Shown here one piece after another: positions 32,421 through 39,905 of a stretch of DNA of 42,425 nt (positions within the stretch are counted from its first letter, which is position 1; the number at the start of each line of letters is the position of its first letter). The DNA is taken from NCBI GenBank assembly GCA_002504525.1, contig DATD01000026.1, forward strand, positions 1 through 42,425, in the 5' to 3' direction. The notes beneath the pieces are model-generated. The model was not told the DNA's origin. It did no database searches and was given only the letters and a program-made list of their open reading frames with translations. Source of the DNA: Methanomassiliicoccus sp. UBA345. GTDB lineage: Archaea > Thermoplasmatota > Thermoplasmata > Methanomassiliicoccales > Methanomassiliicoccaceae. A program made the position numbers and the translations under genes.

Positions 32421-33456
32421 AGCGGCGACGCCTTCCTCAAAGAGGGAGGGCGCCCGCCAAACCTCTTTCCTTTTCGAACTGTCAGGAGAGCATCCTCTCC
32501 TCCCCGAGGCCGAAGCGGCATGGTGCTGCTATGCGGAATGCGGCCCCTGCCCCGTTCTGGACAAGGGACCAGGCTACGTCATCATATCGCTTCCTGACAA
32601 GGCCGTCGGCCCGATCGGGGAGCGCATCGCACTTACTCACCGCATCGGAGAGCATCTGCTCTCCTGCGAACCGTCGGAGGCGGTAAAGGCCGCGGCCGGC
32701 CTGGAGCTTCCGGAAGGGACGTTCGCGGTAAGGGTGCGAAGGCAGGGCACCAATCATCTGGACGTCGACTGCAACCGCCTGGCCGCGGCCATCGGCAATG
32801 TCCTCGCCAGGGAGCGCAAGGTCGATCTCATCGATCCGGATGTCGAGGTCATGGTGATGCTGTCCGACCGCGCCCAGTTCTACATCACCCGCCACGTGGT
32901 GGACCGCAGCGGCTTCGAGGCCCGCAAGGTGGCCGAGCGGCCGTTCTTCTCGCCCATATCCCTGCATCCGAAATACGCGAGGGCTCTGGTGAACCTGACC
33001 GGCGTGAGAAGGGGGCAGCGGCTTCTAGACCCGTTCTGCGGCACCGGAGGCATATTGATCGAAGCGGCGTCGATCGGCGTTAGGGCGGTCGGCTCGGACA
33101 TCTCGCCGGAGATGGTGGAGGGCTGCAAGAGCAACCTGCGCCACTTCGGGCTGGAGTGGGACGAGCTGACGGAGGCGGACGTGGGCGTCATCGACGAGAT
33201 GTTCGACGATATCACGGCCGTCGCCACCGATCCCCCGTACGGGCGATCGGCAAGCACCCGCAAGGAGCCGATTGACGATCTGTACGAGAGGGCCATCCCG
33301 GCCATTTCCCGGACCCTCCGTCCAGGCGGGGGGGCCGGGATCGTCCTGCCAAGACCGTGCCCTGACCGTCATGACGGGTTGGAGCTGAGGGCGTCCTTCC
33401 AGCAGAAGGTGCACCGCTCCCTTACCCGCCACTACTGTCTGTTCACTCGACGTTGA
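32392..33456 (+). CDS. tRNA (guanine-10-N2) methyltransferase, Trm-G10/Trm11 type
   Basis: THUMP-domain methyltransferase that makes m2G/m2,2G at tRNA position 10. The THUMP region spans about residues 60-165. Methyltransferase motif I is LDPFCGTGGILIEA (about 212-225) and the catalytic N-methyl motif is DPPYGRS (about 280). The family N-terminus aligns at FLFELSGEHPLLPEAEA, but no ATG, GTG or TTG occurs near it in frame. The only candidate is the GTG at 32392, which overlaps radA by 29 nt and adds about 26 residues. The true start is therefore unsure. The 3' end overlaps the protease gene by 14 nt. Confidence 0.86.
   Translation: MSARTGSGTEAATPSSKREGARQTSFLFELSGEHPLLPEAEAAWCCYAECGPCPVLDKGPGYVIISLPDKAVGPIGERIALTHRIGEHLLSCEPSEAVKAAAGLELPEGTFAVRVRRQGTNHLDVDCNRLAAAIGNVLARERKVDLIDPDVEVMVMLSDRAQFYITRHVVDRSGFEARKVAERPFFSPISLHPKYARALVNLTGVRRGQRLLDPFCGTGGILIEAASIGVRAVGSDISPEMVEGCKSNLRHFGLEWDELTEADVGVIDEMFDDITAVATDPPYGRSASTRKEPIDDLYERAIPAISRTLRPGGGAGIVLPRPCPDRHDGLELRASFQQKVHRSLTRHYCLFTRR
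32459..32475 (+). terminator. Terminator-like motif after radA, inside the methyltransferase 5' end
   Basis: AAACCTCTTTCCTTTTC is nearly the same as the motif after the translation operon (20442) and the secreted protein gene (3944). Its position within the next coding frame makes partial termination possible. Confidence 0.4.
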
Positions 33457-34888
33457 CGTAAAGCGATGCTTTCTTCTCCAGCCCATGGCCGGAGGAGGTG
33501 AGCGTCACCGCATACGGTCCTGGTTTGGCATCATCGGCGATCTTGAGCCAGACCGTGACCTGGGCCGTGGCATTATGGTCAAGATCGACGTTCACCCAAT
33601 CAGTGGCGTTGGCCAGGTCGCTGCCGTTCATCAGGACCGAACCGCTCCATTTGGACGGTATGCCGGACAGAGAGAGCTTGAACTCGCTGTCAGCGTTGCC
33701 GGTGTTCTCCAAGGTCACGTGGAACTCTACCACCTCTCCGGCCAGCGCGGTGATGTTGTCATCCCCCATGCTCATCTCGAACGAGTGGTCCGGAAGGACC
33801 TGGATCATGGGGGTGGGGACGAACGTTAAGGCGAACACTATCAGCGCGGCCGCCCCCATGGCCTTGGCCCGCGGCCCCGGCCCGCTGATGTCGTTGAGCG
33901 GGGCGGGGTGTGTCAGACCCAGGAGGACAACGAGCATGGCGAACAGCAGCCATCCCGTGTAGAACACGAACGACAGGACGATCAGCAGCCCTCCGGTGGC
34001 GTAGCTCAGATATCTGGCCTTGTCGCCTAGCAGGCCCTGGGCGATGTGCCCGCCGTCCAACTGCCCGGCCGGCAGCAGGTTGATGGCGGTGACGAAGAAC
34101 CCCACCCAGGCAGCGAAGGCCATGGGATGCAGCGACAGGTTCTCGGTCATGGGGAACAGCATGCCCATCAGCTGGAACAGCGGCTGGAAAACTATGTACA
34201 ACGCGCCCTCGTCGCCGATAGGGCCGGAGACCGGCTGCCCCTGCGAGGTGAGATATAGTCCTATGAGCGCGACCGGCAGGGTGGCGATGATGCCACCCAG
34301 AGGCCCCGCTGCCCCGATCTCCACCAGCGCCCTGCGGTTGGGCATCGGGTCCCTGAGAGATATGAACGCTCCCATGGTGCCGAACGGCGGAAGGAACGGG
34401 ATGAAGTAGGGCAGGGACGCCTCCACGCCGTTCTTCTTTGAAGCGTAGTAGTGGGACAGCTCGTGCGTGCCCAGTATGAACATTAGAGGAATGGCGAAGA
34501 AGGCCGCACCGTAGAGGAAGTTCTCCACGGTCAGCATGCTGGCCGAGCCCGAGTAGTCGGCCCACAGCACCATCCCGGCCAGGGCGGTGGTGACGAACGT
34601 CGCGGCCATCAGGACGCGGTTGATCCACATGTTGCTCTTTCGGAGCGGAGGCTTCCGTACTATAGTGACGGAGTACTCCCCGCCCTTGTACCGGATGAAA
34701 GGGATGAATCCCTTTTCTTTGAGGTCCGTGCGAAGCCGTTCGAAGTCATCATCGACGGTGGCCGCTTCGGCGTTGACCATCATCGTCACCGCCCGGTACG
34801 AGACATTGACGTCGTAGATGGGAAAGTATTTGGCCACAGCGGCCCGGAGCTGCTCCACTTCGGCCGCAGGGTCCTGTGATGGCATCAT
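33443..34888 (-). CDS. Site-2 protease (M50 family) with C-terminal NEW3-like domain
   Basis: Intramembrane zinc metalloprotease. 481 residues. The N-terminal 80 residues are soluble. About six to eight membrane segments follow, with GTHELSHYY (zinc ligands H142 and H146, catalytic E143) and the second zinc motif LLPAGQLDGGH near residue 275. The last ~110 residues form a beta-sandwich like the NPCBM-associated NEW3 domain (FHVTLENTGNADSEFKLSL), probably outside the cell. The start has ATGATG with GGTGAGG upstream; either ATG may serve. It probably cleaves membrane-bound regulators or signal peptides; target unknown. Confidence 0.9.
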   Translation of the reverse strand: MMPSQDPAAEVEQLRAAVAKYFPIYDVNVSYRAVTMMVNAEAATVDDDFERLRTDLKEKGFIPFIRYKGGEYSVTIVRKPPLRKSNMWINRVLMAATFVTTALAGMVLWADYSGSASMLTVENFLYGAAFFAIPLMFILGTHELSHYYASKKNGVEASLPYFIPFLPPFGTMGAFISLRDPMPNRRALVEIGAAGPLGGIIATLPVALIGLYLTSQGQPVSGPIGDEGALYIVFQPLFQLMGMLFPMTENLSLHPMAFAAWVGFFVTAINLLPAGQLDGGHIAQGLLGDKARYLSYATGGLLIVLSFVFYTGWLLFAMLVVLLGLTHPAPLNDISGPGPRAKAMGAAALIVFALTFVPTPMIQVLPDHSFEMSMGDDNITALAGEVVEFHVTLENTGNADSEFKLSLSGIPSKWSGSVLMNGSDLANATDWVNVDLDHNATAQVTVWLKIADDAKPGPYAVTLTSSGHGLEKKASLYVNVE

Positions 34889-34984
34889 ATGCCCTCACCA
34901 ACTCCCTTCGCGGTATAAACCCTCCGATGAGAGCTGCGAAGGAGGTTTCATCATCGCTTACGACGATACTAGTCAGGGGGAGCG

Positions 34985-35575
34985 ATGAGGTACGAAGAAC
35001 TGGATGAGACCACCAGGAAATGGATGGCAGAGGAGATGGAAATGGAGGAGGCCGAGCAGCCGTACCGCAGCCCCGCGCTATCCAGGAAGGGGCAGGAGGA
35101 GTTCGCTCCCCTGCTGAAGGACGCCATCGAACATGGTGACGACGGATCGTTGGCATCATCGCTGATACGCGCCGACATGTGGAACGAGTTCGAGCCCCTT
35201 CCGCAGGGCGGCGTGGGGCGCATCGATCCGGCGCGCGCCGCCGCCGTTCTGGCCAGGGTGGAGTTCAACACCTGGTACGTGAGGGGGCTGTGCCGCCGCC
35301 TGCTCGAGGAGGGAGAAGAGCATTGTCAGATCTACCGGGCGTGGGAGGGCGACGGTTCACCCGACGAGTGCGATCCTCTTGAGAACAAAGTGCTTCCCAT
35401 CCGGCCGATCTACCATGCTCATCGCGCCAAGTATCATCCCCATCGCCGTCCGGAAGCGTTCTCCATTCCCTCGGGGCGAGGGTGCAAGCATTCCGTCCGC
35501 CGGCTGCCGCCTGAGATGAAGGCCATCATAGAGATCGAGGAGAGGGAGATGGGGAGCTCGCTACGAAGGACGTGA
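34985..35575 (+). CDS. Conserved protein of unknown function
   Basis: A 196-residue soluble, acidic protein. N-terminal YEELDETTRKWMAEE, then EFNTWYVRGLCRRLLEEGE, QIYRAWEG and a C-terminal histidine/cysteine segment (CKHSVRRLPPEMKA). I recall similar uncharacterised proteins in bacteria with the same NTWYVRGL and SIP-x-G-x-GC-(K/H)-H core, so it is probably a real family without known function. Conserved histidines and cysteine could bind a metal or act catalytically. Convergent with the next gene, with stops directly adjacent (35573-35578). Confidence 0.75.
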   Translation: MRYEELDETTRKWMAEEMEMEEAEQPYRSPALSRKGQEEFAPLLKDAIEHGDDGSLASSLIRADMWNEFEPLPQGGVGRIDPARAAAVLARVEFNTWYVRGLCRRLLEEGEEHCQIYRAWEGDGSPDECDPLENKVLPIRPIYHAHRAKYHPHRRPEAFSIPSGRGCKHSVRRLPPEMKAIIEIEEREMGSSLRRT

Positions 35576-36193
35576 TCAAGCCAGTGACCTGGCGCGGGCG
35601 AGCCCGTCGCGGAGCCGCTCCAGCGTGCCGCTCCTGCGCTCAAGCCTGAGATCGAGATATTCGGCGAACTCCCTGGATGCCGCCTCACAGTCCTCCCGAT
35701 CTCCGGCCCCGGTGTCGATGAGCAGACATCGCGAGTAACCGTTGAAGAGCTGGTCCATGTACCATCGGAAATCGAGGCCCAGCTCCTCGTAGTTGGGCAT
35801 CTTCTCCCTCAGCTCCTCCTCGAACCAGCCCAACCCCCGTTGAGCAAAATACGGTATCGCGTAGAAGGTGCCGGTGCAGGTCTTGCGTTCGCTCGCATAT
35901 CCCTCGGTGGTAAGGAACGCCCCGACGCAGTCATCCTCCTCCAGGGTCGCGGTCGGCACGCGAAGGTCATCGATGACATCCTTGAGGCTCTGGCATATGC
36001 CGTAGCAGAGGAAGACAGCGTCCGCCTTCCCCTCCAGCCCATTGACCTTATCTATCACGGAGGCGCGCAGGTCCTGAGGATATAGGTGCAGCCTGAACTC
36101 CAAGTATTCCTTGTGAACGATGTCCTCGTCACCTTCGGTCAGCAGTTCCAGTTCTTCCTTGAACGCCTCGCATGCAATGATTCCCAGACGCAT
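35576..36193 (-). CDS. DUF1638-family protein
   Basis: A 205-residue protein starting MRLGIIACEAFKEELELL, with VDAVFLCYGICQSLKD-type and DDCVGAFLTTEGYASER segments, as in the DUF1638 family found in many methanogens and acetogens, sometimes near corrinoid methyltransferase genes. Cysteines in IIACE, LCYGIC, DDCVG and KTCTG could bind a cofactor. Function unknown. I chose the ATG at 36193; longer frames run through the divergent promoter shared with the DGGGP synthase gene. Confidence 0.75.
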   Translation of the reverse strand: MRLGIIACEAFKEELELLTEGDEDIVHKEYLEFRLHLYPQDLRASVIDKVNGLEGKADAVFLCYGICQSLKDVIDDLRVPTATLEEDDCVGAFLTTEGYASERKTCTGTFYAIPYFAQRGLGWFEEELREKMPNYEELGLDFRWYMDQLFNGYSRCLLIDTGAGDREDCEAASREFAEYLDLRLERRSGTLERLRDGLARARSLA

Positions 36194-36248
36194 ATCGTCA
36201 TGAGGCGCGTACAGGTATTTGTGAAGTTGCCGAAACGCAGCGAAAACC

Positions 36249-36257
36249 ATTATTAGA
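36249..36257. promoter_or_regulatory. Divergent promoter element (DUF1638 / DGGGP synthase)
   Basis: TTATTAGAG lies about 25 nt before the GTG start of the prenyltransferase gene on the plus strand. The reverse strand reads CTAATAATGG toward the DUF1638 gene. It may serve one or both. Confidence 0.35.
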
Positions 36258-36277
36258 GCCACAATAATCGCCCCATC

Positions 36278-37093
36278 GTGAACAAATACCTCCAGTTGTT
36301 CAGGCTGGGCAACTGCGTCATGGGCGTCATCGGACTGGTGCTGGCCACACTTATAGCGGCAGGCACTGACATCCAGTACCACCTCTCCGAGCTGGTCATC
36401 GCCGGCGGGGTGGTGTTCCTGTTCATCATCGGAGGGAACGCTCTCAATGACTTCCTCGACCGGGAGATCGATCGCACCGCCCACCCAGAGCGGCCCATAC
36501 CGTCAGGGAGGATGCGCCCGGGGACGGCGGCGCGTATATCGGTGGCGGCGTTCATGGGCTCTGTGGCACTCGCAGTTCCCCTGCCCCTGGAGGCGTTCGC
36601 CATCGTCGTGGTGGCGATCACCGTCATGCTGGCCTATGAGGGCACGACCAAGAAGATGGGGCTGGTCGGAAATCTCTCGATCGCATTCCTGACCGCCTCG
36701 CTGTTCCTGCTGGGCGGGGCCGTGGTGCAACGACTGGACGCCACCGTGGCCATTGCTGCCATGGCGTTCCTTGCTACATTGGGCAGGGAGATCGTCAAGG
36801 ACGTCCAGGACATGGGGGCCGACGTCGATCGCTTCACCCTGCCGCAGCGCATCGGCGCCCGGAAGGCGGGCATCGTAGCGAGCGCGTCGTTCCTATTCGC
36901 GGTAGCGCTGAGCTTCGAACCATATCTGGCCGGCAGGTTCGGGATCGCATATCTGGCCGCCGTCCTGGTCGCCGATGGAATATTTATATACTGCTCCGGG
37001 GTTCATTTCCGAGACCCTAAGAGGGGGCAGAGATGGGCGAAGATAGGAATGTTCGTCGCCCTGATTGCTTTCCTGATGGGAGGAACATTATGA
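36278..37093 (+). CDS. Digeranylgeranylglyceryl phosphate synthase (UbiA family)
   Basis: Membrane prenyltransferase that adds the second geranylgeranyl chain to GGGP, building the archaeal diether lipid core. 271 residues with eight to nine membrane helices. The first Asp-rich motif is NDFLDREID (N57-D65), followed by the conserved RPIPSG; the second is GREIVKDVQDMGAD. It starts with GTG at 36278, probably leaderless. It is coupled to the GGGP synthase gene by a 4-nt overlap, so two successive pathway enzymes are made together. Confidence 0.93.
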   Translation: MNKYLQLFRLGNCVMGVIGLVLATLIAAGTDIQYHLSELVIAGGVVFLFIIGGNALNDFLDREIDRTAHPERPIPSGRMRPGTAARISVAAFMGSVALAVPLPLEAFAIVVVAITVMLAYEGTTKKMGLVGNLSIAFLTASLFLLGGAVVQRLDATVAIAAMAFLATLGREIVKDVQDMGADVDRFTLPQRIGARKAGIVASASFLFAVALSFEPYLAGRFGIAYLAAVLVADGIFIYCSGVHFRDPKRGQRWAKIGMFVALIAFLMGGTL

Positions 37094-37824
37094 ACATTCA
37101 AGCGACCCTGTTGGAGAAGATGAGGAGCGAGACGCTGCACATGACCCTCCTCGATCCGAACAAGCAGCCGCCCGAGATGGCCGCCATGATCACCGGAGAG
37201 GCGTGCGATCTGGGCACCGACGCCATCATGGTCGGCGGATCCACCGGCGTCACCCAGGCGAACCTTGACGCCACCATCATCGCCATCAAGGCGAGGGTCG
37301 ACGTTCCAATCATCTATTTTCCGTCCGGCGCTCACGCTATCTCACCCCATGCCGATGCGATCTATTTCATGAGCATGCTGAACTCGAGAAACGTGGAGAT
37401 GACCACGAGGCAGCAGATGAAAGGTGCACCAGTGGTGCGGAAGCTCGGGATCGAGCCCCTTTCCATGGGATACATCATCGTGGCCCCGGGCATGAAGGTC
37501 GGCGAGGTGGGGCAGGCCGACTGCATTCCACGGGACCGCAGCGACATCGCCGCCGCATATGCTTTGTCCGCTCAGTACATGGGCATGCAGTCCGTGTACC
37601 TGGAGGCGGGCAGCGGCGCGCCCCAGCACGTCCCGGAGGACATGATCCGCGCGGTCCGAGGGGCCATCGACATCCCCCTGCTGGTGGGCGGAGGGATCCG
37701 CGACGCTGAAAGCGCCGCCCGAGTCAGGAAGGCAGGGGCCAATATCGTGGTCACAGGGACCATCGTAGAGAACGGCGGCTACCGCGAGAGGCTGGCGTCG
37801 ATCATTCAGGCCATCAAGGATTAG
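37090..37824 (+). CDS. Geranylgeranylglyceryl phosphate synthase
   Basis: TIM-barrel enzyme of the PcrB/GGGPS family that joins geranylgeranyl diphosphate to sn-glycerol-1-phosphate, the first committed step of archaeal lipid synthesis. 244 residues. Signatures: LLDPNKQPPE at the N-terminus, IMVGGSTGVTQ, IIYFPSGAHAIS, YLEAGSGAP and LLVGGGIRDAESA (phosphate binding). The ATG at 37090 overlaps the stop of the preceding gene (ATGA). It ends in TAG, overlapping the convergent pdxT stop. Confidence 0.94.
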   Translation: MNIQATLLEKMRSETLHMTLLDPNKQPPEMAAMITGEACDLGTDAIMVGGSTGVTQANLDATIIAIKARVDVPIIYFPSGAHAISPHADAIYFMSMLNSRNVEMTTRQQMKGAPVVRKLGIEPLSMGYIIVAPGMKVGEVGQADCIPRDRSDIAAAYALSAQYMGMQSVYLEAGSGAPQHVPEDMIRAVRGAIDIPLLVGGGIRDAESAARVRKAGANIVVTGTIVENGGYRERLASIIQAIKD

Positions 37825-38411
37825 AGCATTCGCAGCAGCATCTCGTGCACCCGGGTGTCGCGTGACAGCTCGGGATGGAAACTTGTCGCGAGCAGATTGT
37901 CCTGTCTCGCCATGACGATCCTGCCGTCATGCGACGATAGCGCTTCGCACCGCCCCCACGTTCTTTCGATGACAGGGCCGCGTATGAACACGCCCGGAAA
38001 GCTGCCGTCCAGACCCTTGATGTCGAGCGGCGCCTCGAACGACTCCCGCTGCCGTCCGAAGGCGTTGCGGTCCACCTTCATGTCCATGAGGTCCAGCAGC
38101 GCGGTGCCGGTGCGGTCGACCTCGCCGTCGCCCTCCCTGGCCAACAGGACGCAACCCGCGCAGGTGCCCAGGATGGGGACGCCTTCCTCCCCCATCCGGA
38201 CCAGCGGTTCATGCAGCCCCAGACGAAGGAGGAGCTTCGATATGGTGGTGCTCTCTCCGCCGGGAATGATGACGCAGGACAAGGATGCGAGCTGTTCCGG
38301 CCTGCGGACCGCCGCCACCTCGCCATGCATGCCCATCCTGGCCATGGCATCCTGGAGCGCCATTACATGCTCGGGAGCGGCGCCCTGGACCGAGATGACG
38401 CCTGCCCTCAT
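37821..38411 (-). CDS. pdxT: Pyridoxal 5'-phosphate synthase glutaminase subunit PdxT
   Basis: Class I glutamine amidotransferase that feeds ammonia to PdxS for vitamin B6 synthesis. 196 residues. The nucleophile is C84 in LGTCAGC, and the other triad members are H179 and E181 in SFHPEL. IIPGGESTTISKLL is the family signature. The partner PdxS is not in the window. The start overlaps the end of the PaaK-type ligase gene by 4 nt, an unusual coupling. Confidence 0.93.
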   Translation of the reverse strand: MRAGVISVQGAAPEHVMALQDAMARMGMHGEVAAVRRPEQLASLSCVIIPGGESTTISKLLLRLGLHEPLVRMGEEGVPILGTCAGCVLLAREGDGEVDRTGTALLDLMDMKVDRNAFGRQRESFEAPLDIKGLDGSFPGVFIRGPVIERTWGRCEALSSHDGRIVMARQDNLLATSFHPELSRDTRVHEMLLRML

Positions 38412-39880
38412 GCTCTCCTCTTCTCCGGAGCGTCGTAGTTGGGCCGCCGGTCGATGATGGTCTTCGATTTCGGAGCGAACTCCACCGAACCGGCCGGGAT
38501 GAGCGTCACCACCGGCTCGAGGATCAGATCGTTCTCTCGGGCCGACTGGACCTCATCGAGGGCGTTGAGCGCCTCCAGCACCTTCGCCCTGACCTCGTCC
38601 TCATTCCCATCGTGTTCCACGGTGAACGTGAGCCGGTCGCGGAAGCCTTCCCTTTCCAGCAGCACGGTGTAGCTGACCACGCCTGGAACCGGTAGTATGG
38701 CCTCGTCGAACAGTAGGGGGAAGATCTTCTGGCCGTAGCCGATCTTGGTCTGCGCGTCCAGCCTGCCCTGCACCTTGCCGATCTTCCCCACGGTGCGGAA
38801 GCCGCACCCGCATGGCGGTTCGATCGTGCACGACAGGTCGTAGCTGCGGTAGCGCAGCAGGGGCGAGCCCTCCATGGACAGCGAGGTGAACACCAGCTCG
38901 CCCGGCTCCCTGTCGCCTACATGCTTGCCGGTCTCCGGGTCCACGCATTCCACCAGGAAGTCGGCGTCATTGAGGTGCAGGCCGTCGTACTCGTCGCACT
39001 CGATGCTGGTGGCCAGGCCCATCTCGGTCATGCCGTACTGCGCCAGCACTGGGCATCCCCATGACGAGATCATCTCCTTGCGCATCGCCTCCGATAGAGG
39101 CTCGGCGGAGCAGATGATGGCCTTCATGCCGAAGGAACGGAGGTCATACTTGTCCCTGGCCAGGACGGTGACGCGGTACAGGAACGAGGTCAGTCCGATC
39201 ATCACGCTCGTCCCGTTGTCCTTCATCGCTTGGACCTGTTCATCGATGTCCACGGTCGAAGAGACCACCGAGCGCATGCCCGCCACCTTGCATGCGCTGT
39301 CCAGCATGAGCCCGGGGTCCCAAGCGGCCACCGCTGGGAACATGATCTGCAGCGTGTCCTTTTCGGTCATGCCAACCGTCTTCAGGGCGGCGGCGATGGA
39401 GTCGATGATATTGAGCACGTCGTTCTGCGTGTAGAACAGCCGTTTCCTCGTCCCGGTGGTCCCGGAGGTGGTGAAGGCCCGCATGACCTTGCTCTGAGAG
39501 ACGCACAGGAATGTGAACGGCTCGGCGGCCAGGTCTGCCGGCTCGGTCAGCGGCACCTTCTGCAGGTCATCCCAGGTCCGAATGTCCTCGGGCTTCACCC
39601 CGGCGGCCTCGTACTTCTTCCGATAATAGTACGAGTTCTCCATGACATTGGCCATCTGCATGCGGAACTTGTACAGCTGGTACTCCCGCATGTCGGGGCG
39701 CTCGATGGTGCCGAGGTCATCCCTGTCAATGGCCTTGCGCAGCTCGGCAGAGCGCTTGAAATCGGCGCGGAGCTTGTTCTGCTCCCATATCTCCAGTGCG
39801 CTCTCGGAGCCAGACGCGATCTTGGAGGATGAGAGCCTGCGGCGCACTATGGCAAGCTTGACGCGCTGTGATATGGACAT
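38408..39880 (-). CDS. Phenylacetate-CoA ligase (PaaK) family protein
   Basis: Adenylate-forming enzyme that activates an aryl or related acid with ATP and CoA. 490 residues. The AMP-binding loop TSGTTGTRK lies at 138-146; QYGMTEMG and the YRSYDL motif follow, then GRLDAQTKIGYGQKIFP and a C-terminal ACT-like lid domain. Members in methanogens are often annotated as phenylacetate or indolepyruvate-pathway ligases, or as coenzyme F390 synthetase (AMP transfer to F420); I cannot choose by eye. The extra N-terminal ~60 residues are basic and helical. Co-translated with pdxT. Confidence 0.86.
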   Translation of the reverse strand: MSISQRVKLAIVRRRLSSSKIASGSESALEIWEQNKLRADFKRSAELRKAIDRDDLGTIERPDMREYQLYKFRMQMANVMENSYYYRKKYEAAGVKPEDIRTWDDLQKVPLTEPADLAAEPFTFLCVSQSKVMRAFTTSGTTGTRKRLFYTQNDVLNIIDSIAAALKTVGMTEKDTLQIMFPAVAAWDPGLMLDSACKVAGMRSVVSSTVDIDEQVQAMKDNGTSVMIGLTSFLYRVTVLARDKYDLRSFGMKAIICSAEPLSEAMRKEMISSWGCPVLAQYGMTEMGLATSIECDEYDGLHLNDADFLVECVDPETGKHVGDREPGELVFTSLSMEGSPLLRYRSYDLSCTIEPPCGCGFRTVGKIGKVQGRLDAQTKIGYGQKIFPLLFDEAILPVPGVVSYTVLLEREGFRDRLTFTVEHDGNEDEVRAKVLEALNALDEVQSARENDLILEPVVTLIPAGSVEFAPKSKTIIDRRPNYDAPEKRRA

Positions 39881-39905
39881 CGAAACCTGAATCGCTGGCC
39901 ATGCT

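Noticed and set aside
35576..36484. Longer form of the DUF1638 protein starting at 36484
   Set aside because: The extension lies antisense to the prenyltransferase gene and its promoter; the family begins at MRLGIIACE (36193).
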